From: Fibrobacter sp. UBA4375
Lineage (GTDB): Bacteria > Fibrobacterota > Fibrobacteria > Fibrobacterales > Fibrobacteraceae
Length of the DNA stretch: 64,000 nt
Direction: 5' to 3'
Assembly (NCBI GenBank): GCA_002391195.1
Contig: DGRZ01000094.1
Span: forward strand, 89,490-153,489
Shown here: in pieces, positions 51,284 through 59,867 of the stretch
Position numbering within the stretch: the stretch's first letter is position 1
Layout of the letters: every line of letters begins with the position of its first letter
Translations under genes and position numbers: made by a program
Notes under the pieces: model-generated
Seen by the model: only the letters and a program-made list of their open reading frames with translations
What the model was told of the DNA's origin: nothing
Database searches by the model: none

Positions 51284-52870
51284 ATGGGAAAGTGTTTTTT
51301 GTCAGTTCTTTTGGGGGCGGCGCTGGCGTGGTCGGCGCCTATCACCCTGCAAGACGCGCTTTCAATGGCCAAGTCCGGTAATGCGCAAATCAAGGCCGAA
51401 AAGGCCAAGGTGGACATGGCCGAAAGCGCCCAGGGCGAGGCCCGTTCCCGTTTTATGCCTACGGTAAGCCTGAGCGCAGGCGTTACGAGAATTAACGACC
51501 CCATCTATATCGATTTAGGTGAAATTCAGCAGGCCTTGAGCGGTATTGCCGGGGGGCTTTCTACGGTGGCACCGGCTGCCGCCTATTCCAAGGCCTACAT
51601 TGACGCCTATAACCAGGCCAGTGCAGGGTATGCCCAGGCCTACAACGGTGCATTGGCTCAGGGGCTGTCTGCAGCCCAGGCAGATGCTTTCGCCAAAAGT
51701 CGGCTCGGAGGGACCGCCCAGGAAATCGCCCAGCAGAAGGCCGATGAATACGCTGCTGCCACCCAACAGCAGATGGATGCGGCAAAATCCCAGATTGACG
51801 ATGCCGAATTCCGGATGAAGGTCCAGGACGAACTGTTCTTCAATGCTCGGCTTACAGCCATCTGGCCCATTTTTACGGGTCTCAAGATTTATTCCGCCTA
51901 CGATGCCGCCAAGGAAAACGTAAACGCCAAGAAGGCCGCTTTTGACATGGCGCAAAATGCCATCTTGATGGATGTGGCCACCAAGTATTTTACCCTTAGG
52001 CTGGCCGAAGAACTGGCGGTGATGCGGGAGAACACCAAGAAGAATCTGGAAGAACACCTGGAACGCTCCAAGAAGCTGGAGGCCAGCGGCCAGATCAGCA
52101 AGGCGGAAAGGCTCCGCGCCGAAGTGGCGCTGGCCGAAGCGGAAAACGCCTACGACGACGCCCTGCGGGACCAGTCCCTTGCCCGGATGGCTCTTGCAAG
52201 CCTGCTCCATACGGACACGAACATTACGGCGGTTACTCCGGTGGAAGCTCCGGAGAGTGTTCGGACCATGGAAGAAATCAAGCAGAAGGCCAGGGAAAAC
52301 CATCCGGGACTGAGACAGCTCCGTACGGAGCGCAAGCGCAGCCAGGATGCGGTGAGTGCCGCTCGTGCGGACTATTTCCCGACGGTAGCGCTTTTTGCCT
52401 ACAAGGAACTCTACACCAAGGACCTGACCATTCTGGAGCCTGAATGGGCCGTAGGTGCCAAGGCCCAGTGGGATTTGTTCAAGGGTGGCGAGACCCGCTC
52501 CAAGGTGGCAAACGCCAAGGCCATGGACCGCTCCCTGGCCAGTATGGAAGAGCAGACCCTGGACAATATCGGCCTTTTGGTGGAAAAACGCTGGCGTGAG
52601 CTGGAGCATGCCAAGGGCCGTCTGGAGAGCCTGAAGAAAACCCGTGAACTTGCGGACGAGGCCCTCCGCAGCCAAAAGCTGGCATACGAGTCCGGCCTTG
52701 CTACGGGCCTGGACGTGGTGGATGCAGAACTTGCGCTGTCGCGCCTCCAGGTGGCCGATTTGAAGGCCCATTACGATGCGGTCATCGCCTGGCTTGGCCT
52801 GCTGGAAGCCAGCGGCGAGGTGGAACAGGCGGGAGCCATGTTGAATAGCAAAACTGTGGGGAAGGAATAA
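51284..52870 (+). CDS. TolC-family outer-membrane efflux protein
   Basis: From ATG 51284 the protein has 528 residues: signal peptide (MGKCFLSVLLGAALAWSA), then two outer-membrane-factor repeats. ITLQDALSMAKSGNAQIKAE and LSLSAGV are typical of the first. AMLADEALRSQKLAYESGLA-type helix and DVVDAELALSRLQVADLKAH are typical of the second. About 100 residues rich in Ala, Gln and Tyr (80-180) are inserted in the first repeat. The gene shares one base with the next start (TAATG). It leads a four-gene export operon. A TATAAT sequence at 51216-51221 may be part of its promoter. Confidence 0.9.
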   Translation: MGKCFLSVLLGAALAWSAPITLQDALSMAKSGNAQIKAEKAKVDMAESAQGEARSRFMPTVSLSAGVTRINDPIYIDLGEIQQALSGIAGGLSTVAPAAAYSKAYIDAYNQASAGYAQAYNGALAQGLSAAQADAFAKSRLGGTAQEIAQQKADEYAAATQQQMDAAKSQIDDAEFRMKVQDELFFNARLTAIWPIFTGLKIYSAYDAAKENVNAKKAAFDMAQNAILMDVATKYFTLRLAEELAVMRENTKKNLEEHLERSKKLEASGQISKAERLRAEVALAEAENAYDDALRDQSLARMALASLLHTDTNITAVTPVEAPESVRTMEEIKQKARENHPGLRQLRTERKRSQDAVSAARADYFPTVALFAYKELYTKDLTILEPEWAVGAKAQWDLFKGGETRSKVANAKAMDRSLASMEEQTLDNIGLLVEKRWRELEHAKGRLESLKKTRELADEALRSQKLAYESGLATGLDVVDAELALSRLQVADLKAHYDAVIAWLGLLEASGEVEQAGAMLNSKTVGKE

Positions 52871-53868
52871 TGGACAAGATAAAGTTTGCAAGCAAGATTT
52901 TTGCGATTGTCGTGCTGGTGGCCCTTATGGTGGCGGCTATTCTGCAACTTCAAGAATTTGCGACAAAGCCGAAGGACAAGTACTTGCAGGGGCAAATGGA
53001 AGCCCGCCGCGTGTTGGTGGCAGGGAAAGTCCCCGGACGCATAGAAAAACTTTTGGTCCGTGAAGGCCAGACTGTCAAGAAGAACGCCTTGGTGGCGGTC
53101 ATCAACAGCCCCGAAATCGAGGCCAAGAAGATGCAGGCCCAGGGGGCGCTGGGGGCGGCCAAGGCCCAGGCCAACAAGGCAAAAAACGGAGCTCGCTCCG
53201 AAGACGTCAAGGCCCTGAAGGCCATGGCGGCCCGTGCACAAGATGCCGCCAACCTGGCGAAGAACACCTACGAGCGGGTGCAGAAACTCTATAACGAAGG
53301 CGTGCTCCCGCTGCAGAAACGGGACGAGGCCGAAACCCAGATGAAGGCCTCCCAGGGGGCCGCCGATGCGGCCCGCGCCCAGTACGAGATGGCTCTGGCA
53401 GGTGCCCGCGACGAAGACAAGGAGGCGGCAGAAGCCCTGGTGAAGCAGGCCGAAGGCGCCAACGCCGAGGTGAACGCCTATCTGGAAGAAACAAAAATCA
53501 AGAGTCCCATCGCGGGCGAGGTCACCCTGAAGGTGGTGGAAGAAGGCGAGGTCGTGGGGGCGGGCATGCCGGTAATCGCCGTGACCGACCTGAAGGACGC
53601 CTGGGCGGTATTCCACCTGCGGGAAGATTTCTTGAAGAACGTGACCAAGGGCAAGACCTTTGTTCTGCCGGTACCGGCATTGAATGCTGCCGTGGAGATG
53701 GAGGTGTCCTACATTGCCCCCGTTGGGGACTATGCCACCTGGAAAAGTTCCAAGGAAAGCGGCGGCTTTGACCTGAAGACTTTCGAAGTGCGCCTGCGCC
53801 CCACGGTAGAGGTGGAAAACCTGAGACCCGGCATGAGTGTGTTGTTCCCGCTGGAGCAACTGAAGTAG
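52870..53868 (+). CDS. HlyD-family efflux adaptor (EmrA/YbhG-like)
   Basis: A 332-residue membrane-fusion protein with one N-terminal transmembrane segment (about 9-28). Lipoyl half-motifs are GKVPGRIEKLLVREGQTVKK and KSPIAGEVTLKVVEEGEVVG. A long Ala-rich helical hairpin lies between (about 80-200). A C-terminal beta domain reads VTDLKDAWAVFHLREDFLKN. It links the outer-membrane TolC to the ABC-2 permeases encoded downstream. The GTCATTCCCGCGAAGGCGGG palindrome sits between this gene and the next. Confidence 0.92.
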   Translation: MDKIKFASKIFAIVVLVALMVAAILQLQEFATKPKDKYLQGQMEARRVLVAGKVPGRIEKLLVREGQTVKKNALVAVINSPEIEAKKMQAQGALGAAKAQANKAKNGARSEDVKALKAMAARAQDAANLAKNTYERVQKLYNEGVLPLQKRDEAETQMKASQGAADAARAQYEMALAGARDEDKEAAEALVKQAEGANAEVNAYLEETKIKSPIAGEVTLKVVEEGEVVGAGMPVIAVTDLKDAWAVFHLREDFLKNVTKGKTFVLPVPALNAAVEMEVSYIAPVGDYATWKSSKESGGFDLKTFEVRLRPTVEVENLRPGMSVLFPLEQLK

Positions 53869-53876
53869 CGTAATTG

Positions 53877-53903
53877 TCATTCCCGCGAAGGCGGGAATCT
53901 CCT
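53877..53903. repeat. Dispersed palindrome within the export operon
   Basis: GTCATTCCCGCGAAGGCGGG followed by AATCTCC is another GTCAT...ATC family member. It lies in the 52-bp gap between the adaptor and the first permease and lacks a T-run, so it may process or stabilise mRNA rather than terminate it. Confidence 0.75.
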
Positions 53904-53920
53904 TGGCGTAGGAAATAAAA

Positions 53921-55243
53921 TTGTTCAGGGCGTTCATAGACACGGTCAAGAAGATTTATTTCAGTCCAAACATTGTCTTGTGGCTGGTCATCCTTTTTTT
54001 GCCCGTGGGAACTTCCATTTTTATGGTGGAGTTCTTTTCGGCTCGCATTATTCTGCACGTGCCCATTGGAATTGTCCGCCAGGACGCGTCCCTGCTAGCC
54101 GATAAACTGGAAAACGCCTTGCGGTCGGACCCCGTTCTGGATGTGGTCCAGGAGTGCAGCGACATCGGGGAATGCGAACATGCGGTAATCCGCGGGGACC
54201 TGCAGGCGTTTCTCGTTATTCCGTACAATATGGAACGCCGCGCCCTTCGCCTCGAGACGCCTGTGATTCCCGTGTTTTCCAGCGGGCAGAACTACCTGAC
54301 CAATTCCTTTGCCTTAAAAGAAATCCGTGCGGTGGTGACGAATGTGGGCGAAGGGCTCTTTACCGCAGGAATCGACAATCCTGTTCAGGTGGAACTCCAT
54401 TCCGTCGGCAATCTCGAAGGCAACTACCAGGGGTTCTTGGGGCTGGGGCTGGTCAGTGCCATCTTCCATCTGGCGGCGATTCTTGGGGCGGTTTACGTGT
54501 TCAGTTTCCCCTTCAGGGACCATACGGTCCGCTGGATGATCGGGCGTGCCGGAAAATCCCGCGCCGTCCTTATGTGCGCGACCATGTTGCCCCTGATTGT
54601 TGTCCAGTGGCTTGCCTTTATGGCGGTGTATGCCTACGCCCATAGCACGCTGACCCCCATGACCTTTAGGGAATTCGTCTTGGTGTCGGCGGGCCAGCTG
54701 GCGATGATTCTGGCCTGCACCGGGGCCGGAGCGACCTTTGTGGGCATTACGGGAAACATGCGCATGGCAACAAGCGTGGCGGGTGTGATTGGTGGCCCTG
54801 CCTTTGCTTTTGCGGGGCAGACTTTCCCCTTGATGGCCATGCCCTTTGTGGTTCGCTGTTTTGCCTACCTGTTGCCGCTGACACACCTGCTCAAGGTCCA
54901 GTCCGCCATGTTGGTGGGCCCTGCCGGCAGCGCGCACGCTTGGGATAGTATCGTCACCCTTCTTTTTATGGGACTGTTCTGGCAGCTGCTGGCCACAAGA
55001 CTTCTGTATGTGCGCTGGTCTGCCTCCAAGCGCAAGGAATTGAACTGGGTCCGACAGCATGGATCTGCGAAGGACAAGATTAAGGCTGCCCTGGGCGTGG
55101 TCGCCGACGATTTGAATCCTGCGAATTATGGAATCGGAAACAGGCACGGTGCCCGAAATACGGAAAGGCTGCATCTGAACCTGATGAATCCGCAGATGAA
55201 CCGGGACGAAGAAAATCGACCGCCGGAGGTATCAGATGATTGA
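53921..55243 (+). CDS. ABC-2-type permease, first of a pair
   Basis: A 440-residue membrane protein with the ABC-2 layout: one N-terminal transmembrane segment (about 19-39), a large periplasmic domain (about 45-185), then five segments (about 190-375). The last, LPLTHLLKVQSAMLVG, resembles the family's LPLTH-type motif. The 70-residue C-terminal tail is cytoplasmic and charged. The start is TTG 53921 with TAGGAAATAAAA upstream; no ATG gives a complete first segment. It overlaps the second permease by eight bases. No ATPase gene is in the operon. Confidence 0.88.
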   Translation: MFRAFIDTVKKIYFSPNIVLWLVILFLPVGTSIFMVEFFSARIILHVPIGIVRQDASLLADKLENALRSDPVLDVVQECSDIGECEHAVIRGDLQAFLVIPYNMERRALRLETPVIPVFSSGQNYLTNSFALKEIRAVVTNVGEGLFTAGIDNPVQVELHSVGNLEGNYQGFLGLGLVSAIFHLAAILGAVYVFSFPFRDHTVRWMIGRAGKSRAVLMCATMLPLIVVQWLAFMAVYAYAHSTLTPMTFREFVLVSAGQLAMILACTGAGATFVGITGNMRMATSVAGVIGGPAFAFAGQTFPLMAMPFVVRCFAYLLPLTHLLKVQSAMLVGPAGSAHAWDSIVTLLFMGLFWQLLATRLLYVRWSASKRKELNWVRQHGSAKDKIKAALGVVADDLNPANYGIGNRHGARNTERLHLNLMNPQMNRDEENRPPEVSDD

Positions 55244-56426
55244 TATCCTCAAGCGGTTCTTCATGGTGGCCGTTGCGGAATGGAAACTGTTCTACACCGA
55301 TGCGGCGGCGGTGCTTTTGCTGGTGGTGGCGGGCGTGCTCTATGCGTTCTATTACCCCATGCCCTACAAGTACCAGACCGTTTCCAAGATTCCCGTAGCC
55401 GTCGTGGATATGGACCACAGCAAGCTTTCCCGCGAACTCGTCCAGATGGCAGACGCTTCCCAGCAGGTGAGTGTGCGGCAAACCTTCGGCCAGATTCACG
55501 ATGCCGAGGAATCCATGGCGAGCGAAGAAATATACGGCTTTATGGTCATTCCCAAGGGAATGGAGGCGAATTTACAGAAGGGCGAGAATGTGGTGGTCAA
55601 CGTATTTACCCATGGCGCCTACGTGATGCTTCATGGAAATATCTCTACGGCGTTTTCCACCTGTGCCTTAACCCTCGGGGCAACAACCAAGGTCAAGCGA
55701 ATCGCCCTTTCCAAGAAGGTTCCCGCCGCGCAGGCCATGGCTATGCGTGACCCGATTCCCCTGGGCATTCAGACCATGTACAACAATACGGGTAGTTATT
55801 CCAACTACGTTGTCCCTAGCGTGCTGGTGCTGATATTGCAGCAGACCTTGGTGATTGGCCTTTGCCTGCTTGGAGGCGCTCGCGCCCACCGCAAGTTCCG
55901 CAAGTTGCAACGCAATACCGCTCATGAAAATGAAGGCCTGTTCTATCGGTACTTTGGGCGCTCCTTCGCTTACTTTGTTCACTATTGCAGCTTCATACTG
56001 TTTTACCACTTCGTTATTTACGATGTCTTTGATTTTCCCCGTCGTGGCGAATTCTTGCCTATGGCGGTATTTGCCGTTATTTTCCTGCTTGCGGTCATCA
56101 ATTTCGGCATGGTGGTGTCCCAGGTGTTTTTGCGTCGCGAAACCAGCGTGCAGCTGTTCCTGTACATGTCCATTCCGCTTCTGTTCTTGTCCAATTTCAG
56201 TTGGCCCGTTGAATTGGCCCCGATTTGGATGAAAGGACTTTCCAACTTTTTCCCCTCGACTTTTGCCATTCCGGCGTGGCTTGCCATTGAACAGCGGGGT
56301 GCAGGCGTTAGCGATGCCGCTACCTACCTCTTGCCTCTGGCGACCCAGGCGGTATTCTACATGGTTCTCGGCCTGACGCTTACCCACCTGCGGGACGGCT
56401 CCAGGCTCAAGACCGGAGATATGTAG
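55236..56426 (+). CDS. ABC-2-type permease, second of a pair
   Basis: A 396-residue permease with the same fold as its neighbour. It has a first transmembrane segment (about 22-42), a periplasmic domain starting VAVVDMDHSKLSRELVQMAD, and five later segments with YNNTGSYSNYVVPSVLVLIL and PSTFAIPAWLAI. This VxDxDxSxLSR pattern is typical of YhhJ/YbhR-type exporters. The pair would form a heterodimer, passing substrate to the HlyD adaptor and TolC. The stop codon TAG is also the first unit of a TAGGGG array. Confidence 0.9.
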   Translation: MIDILKRFFMVAVAEWKLFYTDAAAVLLLVVAGVLYAFYYPMPYKYQTVSKIPVAVVDMDHSKLSRELVQMADASQQVSVRQTFGQIHDAEESMASEEIYGFMVIPKGMEANLQKGENVVVNVFTHGAYVMLHGNISTAFSTCALTLGATTKVKRIALSKKVPAAQAMAMRDPIPLGIQTMYNNTGSYSNYVVPSVLVLILQQTLVIGLCLLGGARAHRKFRKLQRNTAHENEGLFYRYFGRSFAYFVHYCSFILFYHFVIYDVFDFPRRGEFLPMAVFAVIFLLAVINFGMVVSQVFLRRETSVQLFLYMSIPLLFLSNFSWPVELAPIWMKGLSNFFPSTFAIPAWLAIEQRGAGVSDAATYLLPLATQAVFYMVLGLTLTHLRDGSRLKTGDM

Positions 56427-56680
56427 GGGTTAGGATCTAGGGGTTAGGATTTAGGGACTAGGATTTAGGGACTAGGATTTAGGGGCTAGGATCTAGGGGT
56501 TTGAGGTCGCTTCGCTTTGAGGGATGTCATCCTCGCGAAGGCGAGGATCTGCTAGATTGCAGTAAGCGGATCCTCACCTGCGTGAGGATGACGACTCACA
56601 CCTCACGACCCACACCTCACACCTCACCACTCACCACTCGCAACTCACCACTCACCACTCACAACTATTTTGTATATTAT
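56425..56680 (+). repeat. Composite dispersed element with the two-hairpin core
   Basis: 56425-56500 is a TAGGGGTTAGGATC array overlapping the permease stop codon. 56525-56591 is a two-hairpin core, each hairpin of the CATCCTCG...CGAGGAT kind, joined by CTGCTAGATTGCAGTAAGCG. 56594-56668 is a CTCACACC/CTCACCACT array, ending ACAACTATTTTGTATATT at the peptidase promoter. The same joining sequence with one change is at 26071-26090 in reverse. Confidence 0.88.
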
Positions 56681-56698
56681 TCCCCAGGAGATCCGCTT

Positions 56699-57412
56699 AT
56701 GATGTTCGATCCTTTGTACATGTCCATATTGCTTGTGACCCTGGTGCTTTCGGGTGCCGTTTCCATGCTGGTCAAGAGCCGCTTTGCGGCGGGTCAGAAA
56801 GTCCGCATTACGAGCGGGCTTACCGGCGCCGACGTGGCTAAGGCTATTTTGATGGACGCGGGCATTACCGATGTGAAGGTCCTGGTGCATCAGGGGTTTT
56901 TGTCGGACCATTACAACCCTCTGAACAAGACCCTGAACCTGTCCAAGGAAGTCTATTACGGCCAGAACGCTAGTGCCGCAGGTGTTGCTGCCCACGAGGT
57001 GGGCCACGCCATCCAGCATGCCCAGGGGTATTTCCCCCTGTGGCTCCGTTCCTTTATTGTCCCTGCGGCAAATATCGGCTCCAATCTAGGGCCCTGGCTT
57101 GTGATTCTCGGAATTATCTTGATGAGCGCCGGTAGGGCACTGGGGTATTCTCTGGCCATTGTGGGCGTGTTGCTTTTTGCCATTGCGACGTTCTTTACCT
57201 TGGTGACCGTTCCTGTGGAATTTGACGCCTCTTCCCGCGCCAAGAAGTCCCTTGCCCGCATGGACATCGTGGCCCAGGGTCGGGAATACAACACCGTCTC
57301 CGGCGTGCTCTTTGCGGCGGGGCTTACCTATGTGGCTGCCGCCATTTCCTCTATTTTGCAACTGCTCTACTGGGCGTACCGTGCAGGCCTTATCGGCGGG
57401 CGCAGGGACTAG
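56699..57412 (+). CDS. Membrane zinc metallopeptidase (Zn_peptidase_2 type)
   Basis: A 237-residue protein with HEVGHAIQH near residue 97, the HExxH zinc motif. Hydrophobic segments flank it (about 8-26, 110-165, 205-225), so the active site lies at or in the inner membrane. SDHYNPLNKTLNLSKEVYYG precedes the motif, as in the YugP-like Zn_peptidase_2 family. The true substrate is unknown. The ATG at 56699 has CCAGGAG eight bases upstream. A longer frame to 56501 only translates the repeat element. It is followed closely by two small genes. Confidence 0.92.
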   Translation: MMFDPLYMSILLVTLVLSGAVSMLVKSRFAAGQKVRITSGLTGADVAKAILMDAGITDVKVLVHQGFLSDHYNPLNKTLNLSKEVYYGQNASAAGVAAHEVGHAIQHAQGYFPLWLRSFIVPAANIGSNLGPWLVILGIILMSAGRALGYSLAIVGVLLFAIATFFTLVTVPVEFDASSRAKKSLARMDIVAQGREYNTVSGVLFAAGLTYVAAAISSILQLLYWAYRAGLIGGRRD

Positions 57413-57420
57413 GAGGCTCT

Positions 57421-57705
57421 ATGGCCGTGAGAACGCTGACTGTCGAATGCCCCATGTGCAAGGGCGAAATCGTGGTGGACGCCGATACCGGCGAGGTCCT
57501 TTCCCACAAGGAATTCAAGAAGGAACTCAAGTCCTTCGACGATTTCTTGAAAGAACAGAAGTCCCGCAGTTCCGAATTGGACGCCAAGTTCGCCGCCGCC
57601 AAGGAAGCCCAGAAAAGCCGTGCAGAACTTCTGGAAAAGAAATTCGAGGCCGCCAAGCAAAATAAGGACCTTAAGGACCCGCCTCCCAGCATCAACTGGG
57701 ATTGA
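57421..57705 (+). CDS. Small protein with a CxxC start and a helical charged body
   Basis: A 94-residue protein. ECPMCKGEIVVDADTGEVLS at the start looks like half of a zinc ribbon. The rest is a charged helix, probably a coiled coil (KELKSFDDFLKEQKSRSSEL, then KSRAELLEKKFEAAK), ending PPPSINWD. One CxxC alone would require dimerisation to bind zinc. The stop of the peptidase gene and this gene's ribosome site (AGGAGG) overlap, so they are co-expressed. No further family was recognised. Confidence 0.75.
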   Translation: MAVRTLTVECPMCKGEIVVDADTGEVLSHKEFKKELKSFDDFLKEQKSRSSELDAKFAAAKEAQKSRAELLEKKFEAAKQNKDLKDPPPSINWD

Positions 57706-57723
57706 TTGCTAAATTTGTCTGCA

Positions 57724-58269
57724 ATGCATTACCTGATTGTCCCCGGATACAGCAACTCCGGACCTACCCACTGGCAAACCTACTGGACAAAGAGCCTGCC
57801 CGACGCAAGCCGTGTCTATCAGCACAGTTGGGACCATCCCTTAAAGGCGGATTGGGTGTCGGCCCTTGACGAAACCGTGTCTGGCCTGAAAACGGATACC
57901 ATTCTCGTGTCTCACAGCCTGGGGGTGGTTACAACGGTCCACTGGCTTTTGGAGAAGGCGGCAAAAGGCGGAGTCCCCGGCAATGTCAAGGCGGTTTTTC
58001 TTGTGGCGCCTGCCGATGTGGATAAGCTTGACCTCGCAAAAGATTTTGCGCCTGTACCCCTGCAAAAATTGCCCGTGCCCAGTTGCGTTGTGGCCAGCGA
58101 AAACGACATCTACGTGTCCATAGAACGGGCCCGCCAGTTTGCAGATGCCTGGGGCTCTATGTTCGTGGATGTGGGATGCCTCGGGCACATCAACGCCGAC
58201 TCCAACCTGGGCGAATGGGAACAGGGCCGCAAGTTGCTGGCCGAATTTGAAAAGACGCAAGGGCTGTAA
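57724..58269 (+). CDS. RBBP9/YdeN-family serine hydrolase
   Basis: A 181-residue alpha/beta hydrolase. LIVPGYSNSGPTHWQTYW at the start and the nucleophile elbow SHSLG (Ser65) are characteristic of the RBBP9/YdeN family. Asp in SENDIYVSIERA and His in CLGHINADSNLGEW complete the triad. The natural substrate of this family is not settled. The ATG at 57724 is preferred over TTG 57706. TAAATT ends eight bases before it, so the gene may also have its own leaderless transcript, although it lies only 18 bases after the preceding gene. Confidence 0.9.
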   Translation: MHYLIVPGYSNSGPTHWQTYWTKSLPDASRVYQHSWDHPLKADWVSALDETVSGLKTDTILVSHSLGVVTTVHWLLEKAAKGGVPGNVKAVFLVAPADVDKLDLAKDFAPVPLQKLPVPSCVVASENDIYVSIERARQFADAWGSMFVDVGCLGHINADSNLGEWEQGRKLLAEFEKTQGL

Positions 58270-58551
58270 GGCCCTTTCTTGGCATACCCGCTGTCATTCT
58301 GGAGCGCAGCGATAGAAACTGCGATAGAATCACGGGAATCTCCTTGGACGTTTCCCGCACTATTCGTGCGGGTCGGGCTATATTCTAGGGGCGATCGCCT
58401 GCGCTTACGGTTGCCGCTCGCCTCCTAGAACCAAGCCTCGCTATGCGAGCTTGTCCCCAAGGGGCCACGCTTCGCAGGCTCGCTATCCCTAACGCAAAGG
58501 TTTTAAAAAATTTTGATTATTAGGGTGATCCTAAATTGACCGGTGATGAAA
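58270..58551. repeat. Repeat-rich gap, left edge of the accessory patch
   Basis: A GTCATTCTGGAGCGCAGCGA repeat is followed by CCCGCACTATTCGTGCGGG (hairpin), GGGGCGATCGCC, and CCTCGCTATGCGAGC hairpins, up to about 58500. After 58500 base composition drops sharply to AT-rich. No gene is seen. Confidence 0.5.
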
Positions 58552-58920
58552 TTAATATTTTGCGTGAGGGCATGGATTAGGCGTTTTCGCTAATTGAGCT
58601 TCTGAAGCATATGTTCTCGGGGGAATAGAAACCTTTACTGACGAATCTGTAAGTTCTACTACTACACGTAGGCGAAGATTATTATCTAAACAAGCCATAG
58701 CGTTGGGATAATAATTTTCTTCAACCATGGGCTCCCCCAAATGTAATTCTTCACATTTGGCAGATTCTCGTCCCAATCCATAATATATGCCATTACCTTC
58801 TTTTTGCAAAATGCGAGTAACTGCATTGCAAGCTTCTTCTTCGTAAAGTCCTTTTAATGAGCACGAAGAAATAGACAATAGCAAAATAGTAGGAATGATA
58901 AGTTTGCTAATTCTGGCCAT
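58552..58920 (-). CDS. Small lipoprotein of unknown function
   Basis: A 122-residue lipoprotein, with signal peptide MARISKLIIPTILLLSI and lipobox SISSC (Cys20). The mature part has six more cysteines that could form disulfides (EEACNAV, SAKCEEL, AMACLDN, NPCPH among them). It is AT-rich compared with the genes to the left. I recognise no family. It is the left-most gene of the AT-rich accessory patch. Confidence 0.7.
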   Translation of the reverse strand: MARISKLIIPTILLLSISSCSLKGLYEEEACNAVTRILQKEGNGIYYGLGRESAKCEELHLGEPMVEENYYPNAMACLDNNLRLRVVVELTDSSVKVSIPPRTYASEAQLAKTPNPCPHAKY

Positions 58921-59007
58921 GATATAATTCCTATCAAAGGGGGCTGTGTTTTTTTTTAACGGTTACGTTCAATAGGCGAATATGTCTTTGTTATCGTTTG
59001 TTCGCTC

Positions 59008-59241
59008 CTATTTTACTTTTTTTCCACAATGAATGCAGAACTTTGCGTTTTCCGTTAATATTCCTGAACAATATGAACATTTTTCGGGCAATTTTTTTCC
59101 GCAGTTAGTGCAAAATTTCACTGGGGTGGAAATTTTTGAACCGCAATGGGGGCATTTGTTTCCTGCTCCAAGTGGGCATCCACATCGGCGGCATTTGTCT
59201 GCATCAGCATCGTTTGTGGCCATACATTTGGGACAAATCAT
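59008..59241 (-). CDS. Double/triple zinc-ribbon protein
   Basis: A 77-residue protein made of five CxxC pairs: ICPKC, CRRCGCP, CPHCGSKI, FCTNCGKKL, CSYCSG and FCIHCGKKV. Such zinc ribbons bind two or three zinc ions and usually mediate protein or nucleic-acid contacts. There is no other domain. It is ten bases downstream of the zinc-ribbon/TM2 gene and shares its N-terminal motif, so the two probably work together. Confidence 0.8.
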   Translation of the reverse strand: MICPKCMATNDADADKCRRCGCPLGAGNKCPHCGSKISTPVKFCTNCGKKLPEKCSYCSGILTENAKFCIHCGKKVK

Positions 59242-59251
59242 GATAAATCTC

Positions 59252-59776
59252 CTATTTAAATAATGCTGGGATGATGATTACTAACAAAATGACTATTGGG
59301 ACGATAATAAGGACTGCTAGTTGTAAACCCCATACCCACGGTTCTTTGACATAGCAATCATTTTTATCCATATATTGTCCCTTTCCAATTTTATAAGCGT
59401 CAATAATGACAAGTATTTCATCAATGATAATTGCGAGACTACCCGCAATAGCCATAACAGGATGTATTACAGAAAGAATTATTCCTGCTGCACCAAAAAT
59501 GGCCTTAGTTATGCCTTTTGATAAATTTCCACAATAGAAATCATGGAAACCAAGCAATCCTCCGAGCAACCATAATATCCCTACGATTCCGGAATTTTTT
59601 TCGGATTCTTCTCCATCTTGATCTTCGAAATGGAGATTGGATGTTGGGAATTCGTCAAAAGGGTTTTTATTTTGTATAATAGTCTTTGGGGGTTCTTCGT
59701 TGGCTAAGCGTTTTCCGCATTCGTCGCAGAATTTCGCGTTCTCTGGAAGATCCTTTCCGCAATTAGGGCAAAACAT
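59252..59776 (-). CDS. Zinc-ribbon protein with a TM2-like membrane domain
   Basis: A 174-residue protein. The N-terminal zinc ribbon is FCPNCGKDLPENAKFCDECG (residues 2-21). An acidic linker follows (about 30-60). A TM2-type membrane hairpin comes next: ILWLLGGLLGFHDFYCGN (about 68-85) and later hydrophobic stretches with IDAYKIGKGQYMDKND. The last 25 residues are another membrane segment. Such fusions are common in bacteria but their role is unknown. It is probably expressed with the small zinc-ribbon gene. Confidence 0.82.
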   Translation of the reverse strand: MFCPNCGKDLPENAKFCDECGKRLANEEPPKTIIQNKNPFDEFPTSNLHFEDQDGEESEKNSGIVGILWLLGGLLGFHDFYCGNLSKGITKAIFGAAGIILSVIHPVMAIAGSLAIIIDEILVIIDAYKIGKGQYMDKNDCYVKEPWVWGLQLAVLIIVPIVILLVIIIPALFK

Positions 59777-59867
59777 GTTTTTGACTCCTTTGTTGTTTTA
59801 TTTGGTCGAAATCAGTGTGTGAGTTCGCTTTTGTTCAACAAAGAGCTTTGCCAGTTTTTGTAAGGAA

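Noticed and set aside
14741..56680. Composite elements as insertion sequences
   Set aside because: None of the six loci contains a transposase frame, terminal inverted repeats or a clear target duplication. They may be non-autonomous but cannot be called insertion sequences.
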